A stretch of 64,000 nt of DNA from Hibiscus mutabilis (GCA_019671005.1 CM033725.1:32019338-32083337); one strand, 5' to 3'. Shown: positions 22,200 through 35,292, counted from the stretch's first letter. Numbers and translations are program-made. Notes: generated by a model not told the origin, from the letters alone.

Positions 22200-22969
22200 T
22201 TAATCTTGTCAAACCTTTCTTGACATTATTCATCCCATTCTCCTGGATTATTCTTTTTAAGTAATCTAAAGATTGGATCACATTTATCAGTCAGTTGGGA
22301 GCTAGGTGGGGGCAAATTCTAAGTTGCTTTCACCTTATCCGTATCTATTTCAATTCTTCTTCTACTGATAACAAATCCCAGGAGCTTTCCTGATGTTACT
22401 CCAAAATTAAACTTATTAGGATTGAGTTTCAACTGGTACTTCCTCAATCTCAAGAACAACTTTCTCAGGTTCTGAATATGCTCTTCCTCAGTATGGGATT
22501 TGGCAATCATGTCATCAACGTATACCTCAATCTCTTTGTGCATCATGTCATGAAATAGAGTGACCATGGCTCGTTGATATGTTGCCCCAGCATTTTTCAG
22601 TCCAAAAGGCATTACTTTGTAACGATACATGCCCCATAAGGTTATGAATGTCGTCTTGTCCATATCCTTCGGGCTCATCTTTATCTGATTGTACCCTAAA
22701 AATCCATCCATGAAAGAGAACCACGAATGCCTCGATGTATTGTCAACTAGGATGTCTATGTGAGGCAAAGGAAAAATATCCTTTGGGCTGGCTCTATTCA
22801 AATGTCTATAATCCACGCACATGCGTACTTTCCCATCTTTATTTGGTAATGGGACTATATTGGCCACCCATTCTGGATATCGGGATACTTCAAGAAAGCT
22901 ATCATCAATCTGTTTTTGTACATCTTCTTTTATCTTTAGTACCATCTCTAGCCTCAACCTTCTAAGCTT
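22200..22969 (-). pseudogene. Element V reverse transcriptase
   Basis: RT with all main blocks in one open frame (22319-22957): VRMCVDYRHLNRASPKD, SFMDGFLGYNQIKM, KVMPFGLKNAGATYQRAM, and an intact YVDDMIAKS catalytic box, then FGVTSGKLLGFVISRRRIEI. It is the least damaged RT in the window, although stops lie upstream and downstream. The form fits the Tat/Ogre lineage. Confidence 0.9.
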
Positions 22970-24025
22970 CTACTGAACCAGTTTACATTCTGGCCTTCTG
23001 GGAAATTTTTGTACCACTATATCAGTGGTCAATCCTGGCATGTCTTGATATGACCAGGCGAAGACGTCTTTGAACTCGTGCAACAAATTAATCAACTCTT
23101 GTCCATTTTTTAGTGAGAAAGCAGTCCCTATCTTTACTTCTCTCTTAACCTCATTTGTTCCCAAATTGAGAATCTCTAACTCTTCCTTGTGAGGTAAGAT
23201 ATGTTTGTCTTCTTTTTCAACCAACCTTAGTAATTCATCAGGGATTTTACATTCTATTTCATCGACTTCATTGACTTCCATTAGACACTGGCCGCTCAAG
23301 ACCTACTCCAGGATTAGGTTCAGTATCATTCATGCAATTAATAGTTGAAGACCTACAAAGAAAATAATAATATACATTTGGAGAGGATATGAAAAGAAAC
23401 AAGTTTGCCATTTGTGAATCAGCATGAAAGCATCTTTATTAAAATGAACTAATATAATGGCCCTTTATAGATAATCTCATATACCCGCGGGCAAAGGTAT
23501 AGGGTGGTTCATGGTATTTACTCTGTTTTGAACTTAGATACTAGAGAGAGATCTTCAATAGTCCAATTGCTTAGCGCTTCACCGAGGAAGCATGTTTGGA
23601 TCCCCTCCAGATATCTACCAGGTTGAGCCCCTTCAAAAATTCCTCCAACAAAAAGCCCCTCCAGGTTATTACCAAAAACCTCCTCTTCATGCAGTCTTGT
23701 TGTTTCCCAGTTGACCTCCTCAAGTTACTTTTCAACGTTTTCAAACCCTCGAGACTTAAAATACAAGTTAAGTTTGGGAAAGTCATGGGCTCAAAGAATG
23801 ATTCACTTCCCAAGAGTCGGGCTCTCCTTTGGCTTTCTCTTTTCTTCAAATCTTTTTGTCTCTGTTGAAGGTTGGGCTTAAATCTGAGACCAAAGTGGTA
23901 TTTCTTCATTATTACAGGCTTTGGTCTTAAACATCCTTGAAGCCATTTACCAAGTCCTTTACCAATTCTCGCTCTCTTACCAGCGTCTCTCGGACTGTCA
24001 TTTTGGTACAGCTTGACAATTTGGA
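22970..24025 (-). pseudogene. Element V protease-RT linker
   Basis: This is a coding-derived linker in minus sense. The block VFAWSYQDMPGLTTDIVVQ (near 23050) is the standard lead-in to plant gypsy RT. An acidic stretch (VNEVDEIECKIPDELLRLVE) lies upstream. The part 23300-23560 holds no recognisable protein and may be an old insertion or decayed spacer. Confidence 0.6.
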
Positions 24026-24495
24026 TCACGATATTGGTTTCCCCTCAGTGATGAACGTTGTATTTATAAACTCCAAAGCTCTAAACAAGCATTCCAAAGC
24101 ATTATCATCTATCTCAATATATGGCGCATCCATAGACACTGAAGCAATAATGTCTTCTTCAGCTCTCACACTGACTAACTTCCCTTCTATCACAAACTTG
24201 AGCTTTTGATTCAGGGAGGACGGTACTGCCCCTGCGAAATGGATCCAGGGCCTTCCAAGCAAACAATTGTACGTTCGCTTAATATCCATTACCACAAACT
24301 CTATGTTGTAAACTGTAGGCCCAATGAGTAGCGGCACCTCAATCTTTCCAAGCACTTCTCTGGTCGACCCATCAAAGGCTCTTACAATATTCTTATATGT
24401 CTTCATATGGGAATCATCAACTGGCAACCTTTGCAAAGTGACCATCGGCATGACATTCGATGCCGACCCGTTGTCAATTAATACTCATGGTAGCA
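24026..24495 (-). pseudogene. Element V aspartic protease
   Basis: The active site reads VLIDNGSASNVMP (near 24435-24475), a D-N-G-S form common in Tat-type elements. VVMDIKRTYNCLLGRPWIH and KLKFVIEGKLV follow, the standard downstream blocks. A stop two codons before the active-site block interrupts the frame. Confidence 0.82.
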
Positions 24496-24890
24496 CATAT
24501 CCCTTTAAATGTGTGGTAATGTTTAAGGCTTTCACAGATCCCATTTCGCCCTCAAGGATATTTCATCATTAGTGAACGTAATGTAATTGTCAACGGTAAT
24601 ATAGTTTACTATCCTATCCAGCTTGTGCATAGATATGTCATTTGCCACAAACGTCTGATTGAGCACCTTCATTAGGGCATTACGGTGCCCTTCAGAACTT
24701 AACAGCAGCTCTAGGACATAAATTCTAGCTTGTTTTTAAACTTCTCAACAATGCTATATTCACTATGCTTTTGATACTTCAAAATCTATTGACCTTGTTC
24801 TTCAGTTACTAGCTCGTTTATTTTGAGGCCAGGTTCTTCCTCAAAGATTTTCTTAGGTGTCATCACAGCCTTCCCTTTTACTTTCTCCGC

Positions 24891-26630
24891 TTATTTTGAT
24901 GTTTCTGGAGAATAACACCTACCACAACGGGTAAAGTGCCCCACTTTATTTATTGATTCTGTGTTCGTTCTTCCATCTTTCTTTTCTTCTGACACTGTCT
25001 TTTCTTCTTTTGGTGATTTTATCTCCTCCAGTGACTTACCTTTCTCAGGTGTAGTCACATTGGCCACATAGTTCCATAGAACTTTATGGGTACTTTTGAA
25101 AGCAAACGGTGCGGGAGGCGTAATCACAATCTTGTAAGTCATTGCTGGTTTTACATTAGACGAGCTTCCGGCCTTAGGCCTGACAAAAACGCCCAAGGGT
25201 TTATGGATCCCATACTTGACTCTAGTAGATTCAGAAGCACATACTTCCACTTCCTTCTTCTCTCCTTCTTTCTCAAAGAACTCTATTTCCTTGTTGTCCA
25301 TCATCTTTTGTATCAAACTTCTGAACTCTGAGCAATGCTGAATTTCATGATCATGTTCTTGGTGATATTCATAGTATACATCGGACTGCACTTCTTTCCC
25401 AATTCTCATGCCTATTTCAATTATCCTGGCACTAAATAGCTGTTCAAATATCCACTTCATCAGAGATCTAACTTCTAATACATCTGTCTTTAATCGTTTT
25501 GCTTCATTATCTTCCTCGATGACATTCACTCGTCGCCCACCATGGCTTGGCAATGGGTTCTTTGCAATGCTGGGTTCATCAAACTTCAAAATCCCATTGT
25601 TAATCAGATTTTGGACCACCTTTTTGAATACTGTGCAAGTCTATATCGTGTGCCCCGGTATTCCAGCATGGAATTCACAATGAGCATCAGGTTTGTACCA
25701 TAGGGGTAAGGAGGCTGGAGAAGGGTCAAATAATATGGTCTCACTAGATTTGCTCCGTACAACTGTGGGTACAGCTCAGCATAGGACATTGGTATCGGAG
25801 TAAAGTTAAGCAATACTTATATTCTTTGGAGCCTCGCATGCACTCGTGTTGTTTACCTCGTTGTCCTTTCTCTTATAGTTCTTGCGAGAATTGTCCCTAC
25901 TCTCGATTTGCCACTTTTAATCGACGCCTCAATTAGTTCAACCATCATTATTATGTCAGCAAAATTTTGCGTGGCATTATTGATCAATCTGTCAAAAAGT
26001 GGTCCCCTTAATGTTTGCACAAACATATGAGCAACCTCACTTTCCAACAATAGAGGTTGTACTTGCACTGCTATGTCCCTCCATCTCTGGGCATACTGTC
26101 AGAGCGTCTCATTATTCCTTTGCTCCATCCCTTGAAACATAACACGATTGGGGACCATCTCTGTCATATGTTTATAGTGTTCTACAAAGGTCCCAGAAAG
26201 ATCCTTCCATAATCGAATATTTGTGTAGCTCAGCTATGTATACCACCATGCTGCTGACCTAGTCAAACTATCCTGGAAACAATGTATCAGTAACTTTTCA
26301 TCTTTCAAGTGTGCAGCCATTTTACAACAAAACCTTGTAAGGTGGGCCTTCGGACAAGTGGTCCCGTCTTACTTTTTGAAATCATGTACTTTAAACTTCG
26401 AGGGAAGAATCAGATCAGATACTAAGCTCATTTCCGCTGCACCCAGTTCTGTTTCATGTACCCTCTGCATTTCTAGCAAGCGATCCTCTAAAGCTTTACA
26501 GTGTTCCTCATACTTCTTTTCAATTTCTACACGGATCTTTTCTATTTCATTTAGAGTGTTCAAATCAGAAACTTCATCTCCGCCTCCGAAATTTGCCCCA
26601 ATATGTACCGGGTGATTAGGCGTTGTTCAT
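24891..26630 (-). pseudogene. Element V gag core and zinc-knuckle region
   Basis: Gag core blocks in minus sense. At 25853-26068 are LLLESEVAHMFVQTLRGPLF and DIIMMVELIEASIKSGK. At 25604-25813 are FTPIPMSYAELYPQL and LQPPYPYGTN. At 24891-25619 are LINNGILKFDEP, NPLPSHGGRRVNVIE and YYEYHQEHDHEIQHCSEF, the last a zinc-knuckle-like C-terminal motif. The element V capsid and nucleocapsid would come from here. Several frames are needed to read it. Confidence 0.78.
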
Positions 26631-27131
26631 AGCAGATTGATTTGGACCTCCTTCACAGGAGGAGGTCCCTCAGGCTGCACCCTTATGTGAGATATAGTTT
26701 CTTCCATATCGTTCACGTCATTTGAGGCACCCTCGGGTATTTTGGCCTTTCCAGACTACTTTGGCCCCAATAGAGTAGTTAGCTAGCTAATTATTCCCTT
26801 TAAACCTGAGCAAAATGGTCCTTCATTGACTACTCAATTCTTTCAAATATGTTTTATACTTTGACTCGATCATCCTCAAGGCTAGTGATCTTGTCCTCTA
26901 CAGCCATGTATTAGAATGCAGACATGTTTCGTATGAATGCAGACTGATTGTGGTTTAAAAACGAACTGCCATAAAACCATTTTATCAAGCCATTTACTTC
27001 GCAACATAATGTAAGTGCATGCGTGCATAAATGTATGTATGAATGCAAAAAAAAACATCGAATTCAAGAACTAGTCTTTTGGAAACATTCATTTCTTAGA
27101 AAGTCTGAATACAAGGAAAAGACAATTTCTT
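26631..27131 (-). pseudogene. Element V mid-gag spacer
   Basis: This lies between the coiled-coil part and the gag core. Short open stretches occur but I recognise no conserved motif. It belongs to gag by position. Confidence 0.4.
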
Positions 27132-27920
27132 CTATAGAAAAAAGCTAGCCCTAATTCCTAGATTGACTAGTTTGTGTAGCAGACAGGTAATAACTTCTCC
27201 ATGCTCCAACTCGATGTCATGTTGTTCTAATAGGCTCGTGGCTTGCCTTGAGAATATCTGCACATAAGAAGCAACACTCCTAACTTGTTTCTTAAAATTT
27301 ACCAATTCATCATTTTGGCTTTTGATGGTACGTTGCACTGCTTCATACTTACCCTTCCATGCTCCGCTTTCTTGATATAGTGCTCCCTCGTAACTTGCGA
27401 GCTTCTCCTTCAAGCCCTGTACTGCATTCTCCAACTCTGATATCTTTTTCTGTAACCCTTCTCCTGTTCCATTTGGACCTGTCTTCATTATGGTATTTCA
27501 CGACCATCTGCTCCAATTATGACACTTGGGACGTTAAATCAAAATTTTAGGCATGCTCTTCTTCCAACTTCTTCTTAGCCTTGCTGCTTGATTCCTTGCT
27601 TTCACGGGATTTCTTCTCGTACATCTTTTTGTAGTTATTTCTTTCTTTTGTCATATCATCTAATATCTGTCACAAACTTTGCACCATTTTACTCGTTCCT
27701 CCTTTTTGATTTGCTTTGTAACTCTCATGGATTCCTTGCAGCTCTTTCAAGTCCCGACTGATCTTTTTGTTTTATTCCATCAGCTTCTTTTCCTTTACTT
27801 CATTCTTACTCACTTATAGCTTTTCCATGGTCAATTCTTCTGTAAGGTTATTGATTCCTTTTTTATATTTCTTCAAGTCTAGTTATCGATCGTGCCTTAG
27901 CTTCTCCAGCGCAGACGGTG
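27132..27920 (-). pseudogene. Element V gag coiled-coil region
   Basis: The 118-codon minus frame (27132-27488) is rich in Lys, Glu and Leu in heptad-like order (ISELENAVQGLKEKLASYEG). Further coiled-coil-like coding follows to about 27900. This region separates the DUF7745 domain from the gag core in many Tat-type elements. Confidence 0.6.
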
Positions 27921-29190
27921 CTTCTATAACCGATCGAACTGACTGTCCTGCCTTCTCTGTGTCTCCTGAAAGGTTGTATCGTTTACCCTTTGTGTCCTGC
28001 ATTCCTCATATCTAGTCATAACGTCCAAATCCTGATATGGATGAACCCTTCTCAGCTTTTCCCATACTTTTACGGTTTGAATTACTATGCCTTTGTAATC
28101 ATTCGTCTTGTGTACATATTCAAACTTTGCCATGCCTATGGTGGCTGGTATGAACTGTCTTGAACCAAACTATCTAGACACCAACAAGGGACAATATGTC
28201 GTTCCTCCCCAAATCCCGGGTAATAGAACCCAATCTCTATGTCCACATCGATATAAAAATGTTGTTCCCCTGTTCAACCAAGGAGCTTTCCATACAACAT
28301 CAACGTCCTTCAAATTCTTGAAACATTCTTCCCACTGATTCTCATTCTTTTTCTCCAACTGACAATTAGTTAAGTGTTCTCCTATTGGTGAATACGTATC
28401 TAGATGCCTGACGGCTCTATATAGTGTATCCCACCTATGTCCTCTGAACCAAATCTCGAGTAGTTGTGTACATCCCCAAAAACCTTCATTCCCCTGATTT
28501 CTTACACACAGTCAATGATCTATAAGTTTCTGTCAAAATGGCAGGCACCGGGTTTACACCTTTCTCCAATCGCTCGAACAATCCCACTATTGACGGATCT
28601 ATGTACTCCGGAGTCCTTGGGAACAAAACTAACCCATATATACATAAGGCGTATAAGCTCCAATTTACACGCTTCTTGTCCTCGTTCTGATCAGTACTGT
28701 CACTATTGGCTATCTTCCTGTCTAACCATTCTTTTGTCTTTCCAGTAATTGATACTAATTTCTTCTTGAAGCTCGAGTTTTTATTAGGTCTAGTATAAAT
28801 CTTATCATTTTACACTCTAGGACAGTTAATTATTACCTCATAATTCTCAAGTGTTGGCGTCATGTCTACTCGACCAAAGATAAAACAATTGTACTCAGGA
28901 TTCCAGAACTGTGCCATTACTCTAAGTAACTGTTGATATATCTGTATGCTTAGCAATAAAGCTATATCCCTTAATTCTCTTCTGAATGACTCCTTCCTTT
29001 CACCTCCCCACTGATCTCATATTGCCTTTACTTCCAGCGAACAAGTATTCTAATTAGTATTTAACTTTACTTGACCCTTCATCTGAGACACATCTCCATT
29101 TCGTAAGCTATTTCCTTTCTCATGTTGAGTATGTTTCGCCCATGTCCAGACCGCAATATTGTCTTCTCCTATCTTGAACCCTCTAGACAT
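27921..29190 (-). pseudogene. Element V gag N-terminal DUF7745-type domain
   Basis: I place the polyprotein start at ATG 29190-29188 (MSRGFKIG). Blocks in order are AQFWNPEYNCFIFGRVDMTP, TLENYEVI, EKGVNPVPAILTETYRSL, WEECFKNLKDVDVVWKAPWL, GHRDWVLLPGIWGGTTYCPL and RVNDTT. This is the plant retroelement-associated DUF7745 region that precedes gag in Tat-type polyproteins. Its role is unknown. Stops and frameshifts are frequent. Confidence 0.72.
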
Positions 29191-29836
29191 ATTGAACACT
29201 TCCAAATTAACTGATTCCTGAATCGATGCCAAAATAAATGCATTATGACATGATTCATAAACAAATAAGAACAAACAAAACAAAAAACTTGTGTCAATAT
29301 TGTGAATTTATACGAAAAGTAAATAAACAGAATATTAACACAGAAAAGCTCAGTATATTTGCAAAGAAAATAATCAAAGAAATGTATTTAAACCGGCAAC
29401 ACCCGGCATAGGTCCCTGTCTGGCTCTAATGGGGTGGGTTTCTAAAAATAAAATGTGGGTTTACTTCTAGACTCCGGGTTCCCGAACTGTAGTTACTATC
29501 TATTGCTACAATAAGACATCGATTCGGTAGTATAGGTACCTTGCAACAGAGGCGTGGGCCCCACGATGCATAAGGTTAGTATACCGAAAGAAGACAAAAA
29601 TCTGAACTCAGAGTTGGAGAGCATCACGTCGGATAATATCTTTCTCCCACTTAAGGGTGAAAAGCCCGGGTCGAGGGCTTATGCATGAATGACAGATATA
29701 TCATACACAAAAGCTACCCCCATTCTTCCTAAAAATTCATCCAAGAATTCTTGGGGAAAAAATAAATTCAAATTATAGTTCGAAATGCCAACATGCCACG
29801 TGAAACTAATTAATTAGGCCTGACTCTCAATTTTAT
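29191..29836 (-). other. Element V 5' untranslated leader
   Basis: This non-coding leader lies between the primer-binding site and the first ATG of the polyprotein. No open frame or known motif is seen. Confidence 0.5.
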
Positions 29837-29854
29837 TCCCCAGCGGAGTCGCCA
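29837..29854 (-). other. Element V primer-binding site
   Basis: The minus strand reads TGGCGACTCCGCTGGGGA three bases inside the LTR end. The same type of site (TGGCGACTTCGCATGGGA) follows LTR A of element VII, which supports a shared lineage. Confidence 0.75.
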
Positions 29855-29857
29855 AGC

Positions 29858-32600
29858 TGTTGCGACCATTTTTAAAACTGAAGTATGGAAAAATAGCCTG
29901 ACGATTGGTTATTTAGGATTTTTGTCCATTTTAACTCATTTAGCCTTGAAAACTAGGGGTTTTCATGTTAAATTAGGTTTTTCCACTTAGTTAACCATAA
30001 AATTGATTTTCCTTCCATTTAATCTTGAAAAATAGATTTTTTTTATATTAAATCAATTTTATTAATTAATCATGATAATTACCCATTTTATTTGATCTTG
30101 AAAATATTTTGGAGTCGCCACCGGTCACTTTGGTAAACCAAACCCCATAAAAACAACCAGAGATTCATTTCTTTAAAACTAGGGTTCGGGGGTCGGTTAC
30201 GTGTAGGAAAGGATTAGCACCCCCACAAACGCTCGTTATCGGTACCTTATTAATTTCTCATGGCATTTTGGCATTTCGAACATTAATTGGAACTTAATTT
30301 GGTCCTTAATTGCTAAATGAATTTCCATTCCAAATGAAAGTATCCCTTTGTAAGGAAATACATCCTTAAACGAATATGAATTTTGAAACATCCAGTTACT
30401 TTAGGATACTTCAGTTTATATTCAAAAATATATTCCAACACAAAAGGTTTTTTAATGGATGTCCAATTATTTTCTTGTCAATTTTAAGTTCTAACCTAAT
30501 TAAGACTCCAATTAAGTTAATTAATCTATGAATACTATTGGATTTAAGGTTTATGTGATAACACCCAAATGATTTGGCACTACCCATATTAAGCCCTAAA
30601 TTAATAGTATTCCTAATCATTAATGTCTCTAATTATTTATACCTAACTCTGGTTCAATTAAACTAACTATATGTAATTACTATTTTAATTTCAAATGAAA
30701 TATTAAATATTCAACCAAAATGTTTCCTTGGCTAACATCTCATTACAATGAGACAGTAGTCAACTTAGAACATTAAGGTTTTTATTTAATATTCATCTAT
30801 TTTCTACAATTATCTTCATATTTTAAACATTTTAAAATTAATTAAGGAACTTAGATACTAAAGCTCTAATTGATTATACTAAGTGTTTAATGTTGTCTAA
30901 CAAATATACTAGATGCTATTTAAAATCATGCAAGCATACAATATAATTTAAAGCATTGAAGTTAAATTAAAAAAAACTGAAATTAGGGACTGGATTGAAT
31001 TAAATTGCAAACTAGGGTGACAAATTACAAACACTTGGTGACTAATTTGTGAGAAAGGATAAACCAAAGAAACCAATTCTAATTTCGTTAAAAAAAACAA
31101 ACCTAAATACACTCGGCCCAAAACAAGGCAGTCCAATACAAAAGGACTCGGGTCGAATTGCAGACCTGTAACCATATCTGCTTAGGAACGCGTGGATCCC
31201 TTCTCCCAACCCGACACCAAAAACAATGCCATGTTGACTCGCCCATAAAAAGCATGACCGGGCCAACTCGGCCATTTGGTCAAAAACTCTTTATCTCTCT
31301 TCCAGCCCTATCTCTCTAAAATTCTTTCAACCTAAACACTCTAAACCCAGAAAACTTGAAGATTCTCGATTGAAACCCCACTTTTTTCACCAATTTCTTC
31401 ATCTATTCATCACTTTTCCTTGTTTTGATTCAAACAAACATCAAAACATCCTCACTTTTCTATTTTTGAAGATCAAAACACCAAAAACCTTTCAAGTTCT
31501 TCCCTTGTTCTTCAACCTTCACCATTTTTTATTCATCGCCGCCCCTACTTCCTAACCACGGCCTTTTTGCCTTCCGCCGGAGGTGACGCCGGCCATCAGT
31601 CATCGTTTCCGGTTATCTTCTTTGTTAAACCCTAAACCTTCGACCACCGTCTGGTTCAATTTCAGTGACCGGTCACCGCCACGAGGTGATTTCCAGCTGC
31701 TGCCATCCAAAACCCTAAAAACTCCTATTTTCACCTATTTTCCACCCTAAATCCCTAGATCTACCCGAATTCGATCGAATCCATCCGTCTTCGCCCATTT
31801 CCTAGTCTATCTACCCGAAACCAGGCCCTCTCACTCATTTTCAACTCCGACGTTACTCTTGAACTTTTCGGTGACCACTAATCACCCCGACGACCACCAA
31901 ATATGCCTTTAAACTCTATGATTTTGCTTACTTTTAGATCTAGATTTTAATCTTTTTGTGCTACTATTTTTTAGGTTTTTAGAACTTAAATCTAATTTAT
32001 TTTAGTGTTTTTGTGCAGGGAATGAAAAGAGGAAGAGAAAAGTTACCTTCTAATGAACTTGGGCGGTGTCACGGCGGCTCCAATTATCTTCTTCGGCGTC
32101 TGGTTCAACTTTCCGATGTCCCTTCAGCTTCAAGTAATCTCTTCACCTTCCTTTTCTTTTTCCTCTAATTAATTGCCCAATGATTGTGTCATAATTGTCG
32201 TTTTTTCTCTCTCCAAGTGTCTATTTATAGCTGGTGTCAGCGCTAACATCAGCTAGCCCTTTAATCCTTGTGAACATCGTACGGGCCAATGAGAGCTTGC
32301 CACATTGCCAAAAATAGTGGGGTTTAAAAGCACAAATTGGGTTTTTGTGTTTATTTGGGGCAGACCAACTTGTAAATGAATGGGGAAAATGTAAATGGGC
32401 ATAGAATTTAGAGTTTGGGCTTCTGTTTCTTTATATGTACAAATGGACTTATAATAGATGTTTGAATTGGACTATTTGTAGTCATTTATTTATTTAAGGA
32501 ACTAATATTTGAATTATTTACTTATTATTATTTCTATTATTTTGGTTTTATTTATAGGGAAACTATGTATATATTTAAACACTCAGAGAAAATTAGGGCG
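29858..32600 (-). mobile_element. Element V: 5' LTR
   Basis: It starts TGTTGCGACC in plus sense and matches 15778-18190 by eye over its length, with a retained segment of about 330 bases. The outer end should read TATTACA but ends at TTAGGGCG, so the last few bases are lost or replaced. Athila gag sequence begins three bases later. Confidence 0.88.
32221..32230 (-). promoter_or_regulatory. Putative TATA box of element V 5' LTR
   Basis: The minus strand reads CTATAAATAG followed by ACACTTGG. It lies about 370 bases inside the outer end of the 5' LTR, in the segment that the 3' LTR has lost. Confidence 0.55.
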
Positions 32601-32602
32601 AT

Positions 32603-33200
32603 GTGAGGGAAACCATCATTTGAGTGAGTGCCCAGAAAACCAAGAACCTACCAACTATATGGGGAACTACAATAGGAACAACCCCTACTCGAAAACCTAC
32701 AATCCAGGATGACGTCAACATCCTAACATGTCTTGGGGGAACCAAGGAAACTACAATGCTAGCAGCTCGAACTAGTAATAAAATCTGATTGAACCCCCAG
32801 GTTCCTAGCAGATTATGCCATAGCAAAACAATAGGGGTTCAGCATCTTCATCAAATAACAATTCTTTGGAAGCTACATTCAAGGATTTTATGTTAACAAC
32901 AAAGGACTTTATGGCTACTACAAAGGTTCTACTTCAAGACCATGCTGCATCCATCAAGAACCAAGGAGCATTGCTACAAAGTCATAGCTCGTCCTTACGA
33001 GCTTTGGAAACACAAGTAGGTCAAATTGCACAAGCCTTGCACGTGCGACCTCAAGGAAGTTTGCCTAGTGACACTGAAGTCACTAAACATCATGGCAAAG
33101 AGCAGTGTAGTGCACTCACTTTAAGGAGTGGTACACAACTCAACAAAGAAGATAAGTTTCGGGGGAAAGAAAAAGGAATACTCCAACCCTGAGATTGTGC
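32603..33200 (+). pseudogene. Element VI gag, C-terminal part
   Basis: It begins inside a zinc knuckle (CEGNHHLSEC) and continues NRNNPYSKTYNPG, then at 33000-33150 GSLPSDTEVTKHHGKEQC and LTLRSGTQL, all Athila-type gag C-terminal signatures. The N-terminal half of gag, the leader and the 5' LTR are absent because element V abuts. Stops lie at about 32710 and 32774. Confidence 0.82.
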
Positions 33201-33900
33201 AAGAGGAATCTATTTTGCAAAAGGATACATGTCGCGAGAAGGACAAGGATGAGGGCTCGACTAGAGAATCTAATGAGGAAAGATCGACTTTTTCTGTGGC
33301 AAAAGACAAACCCCCACTAGTAGAGGAAGAAGTCAGACCCCCACCTCTCTTACATCAAAGGTTGAAGAGTCACAATGAAGACCTTCAGTTCAAGAAATTT
33401 GTAGACATTCTCGACCAACTATATATTAAGGTTTTATTTTTGGAGGCTATTGATCAAATGCCCACTTATGCTAAATTCCTCAAGGATATTGTTACCGAGA
33501 AAATGAAGGTTGAAAAGTATGACACAGTTGCCATAGCAAAAGAATGTTATTCTGTATGGAGCAAGTTGCCACCTAAACGGTACGATCTGAGCAATTTTAT
33601 CATTCCATGCTCCATTGGTGACAATTATGTGGGGGAAAGCCTTGTGTGATCTTGGGTCCAGTTTCAATCTAATGCCCATGTCTATTTTTATGAAGCTTAG
33701 TATGGGAGATGTAAGGTCTACAACAGTTATTTTGCAACTAGCTGACTGATCCCATGTTCGTCTGGAATGAAGGATTGAAGATGTTGTGGTAAGAGTTGAC
33801 AGATTTGTCTTTCTAGTTGACTTCCTTATTCTTGACTATAAAGAGGATGACAACGCACCCATAATCTTAGGGTGACCTTTTCTAGCCATCGGTCATATCT
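33201..33900 (+). pseudogene. Element VI aspartic protease
   Basis: PTYAKFLKDIVTEK leads into FIIPCSIGDNYVG, then after a one-base frameshift near 33640 into ALCDLGSSFNLMP, the active site with catalytic Asp in D-L-G-S form. The block APIILG near 33860 is the usual flap-side motif. The frame holds further stops near 33750 and 33770. Confidence 0.82.
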
Positions 33901-34480
33901 TGATTGACTATGAGAAGGGTGAAATCACCATGAGAGTGGCTGATCATAAGGTGACCATAAATGTCTTTAACACCCTCAAATATGTGGATAAATTTGAGGA
34001 ATGTCAATACATAGATGTCATGGCAGAAGAAGAGGCTGCAGAGTTTTCCTATAGCAATTTCTTGCAAATTGAAGACTATGTGAAAATCAGTAAGGATAAT
34101 AATAAGGAGCTCGAAGATTTCCCATTGGAGGTGCAACGGTCTAGCTTACTCATAGCTAGACCAGGTACGCACTTTGAGCCTTTAAATTTTTCTGAATTTA
34201 CTCCTCTTAAACCTTCACTTGAGCATGCACCCACATTAGAATTAAAACCTTTTTCATCACACCTTAAATATGCTTATTTGGGTAGCAATGAGACTTTGCA
34301 TGTGATAATCTCTTCTAGTCTTACACCTAAGCAAGAATCTAGCTTGATAAGTATGTTAGCTCAACATAAAAAAGCTCTAGGTTGGACTATGGCTGACTTG
34401 AAGGGTATAAGCCTACTATTTGTATGCATAAAATTTTGCTTGATAATTGCCACAGCAATTCTGTTGAACCCCAAAGGAAG
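33901..34480 (+). pseudogene. Element VI protease-RT linker
   Basis: The long open frame beginning IDYEKGEITMRVADHKV runs through LKPSLEHAPTLELKP and LTPKQESSLISMLAQHKKAL to WTMADLKGI. It corresponds block by block to the linker of element III, showing that the two Athila-type elements are related. Confidence 0.8.
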
Positions 34481-35277
34481 CTCAAGTAGTGATGAAAGAG
34501 ATAATCAAGTGGCTCGATGCTGGTGTCATTTACCCAATATCTAACAGTTCGTGGGTCAACCCGGTGCAATGTGTACCCAAGAAGGGAGGGATGACCGTTG
34601 TGAGCAATGAGAACAATGAGTTGTTACCAACAAGGACTGTCACAGGGTAGAGGATATGCGTAGACTATAGGAAGCTCAATAAGGCAACCAAGAAGGACCA
34701 TTTCCCCCTCTCATTCATCGATCAAATTCTAGATTGATTGGCGGGCAAGGCCTATTATTGTTTCCTCGATGGATACTCAGGGTACAACCAGATTGATATA
34801 GCACCAGAAGATCAAGAGAAGACAACTTTCACATGTCCCTATGAAACTTATGCCTTTAGGATGGTGCCCTTTGGACTTTGCAACACTCCAGCCACTTTTC
34901 AAAGATGTAATCTAGCCATTTTCTCAGACATGGTCGAAGAGTTCTTGGAAATCTTTAAGGGCGACTTTTTAGTCTCCGAAGATACTTTCGAATCGTGTTT
35001 AGGCAATTTGGTCAAGGTACTCAAGAGATGTAAAGAAGCCGACTTAGTTCTCAATTGGGAGAAGTGCTATTTTATGGTGAGCAAAGGGACTATTTTAGGT
35101 CACAAGATCTCGAAGAAGGGCATAGAGGTGGACAAAGCGAAGGTTGAGGTGATCGAGAAGTTACCTCCTCCCACCACAGTAAAAGGCATAAAGATTTTCT
35201 TAGGTCATGCAGGCTTCTATAGGAGGTTCATCAAGGATTTTTCCAAGATCTCCAAGCCATTATGTACCTTGCTATAG
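34481..35277 (+). pseudogene. Element VI reverse transcriptase
   Basis: RT blocks in order: EIIKWLDAGVIYPISNSSWV, ICVDYRKLNKATKKDHFPL, YCFLDGYSGYNQIDIAPED, MVPFGLCNTPATFQR, then the catalytic box as FKGDFLVSE and FLGHAGFYRRFIKDFSKI. Athila RTs have FMDDFSVFG, so the first catalytic Asp is replaced by Gly. Stops at about 34650, 34735 and 35275 confirm an inactive copy. Confidence 0.88.
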
Positions 35278-35292
35278 CAAAACCATCCCTTC

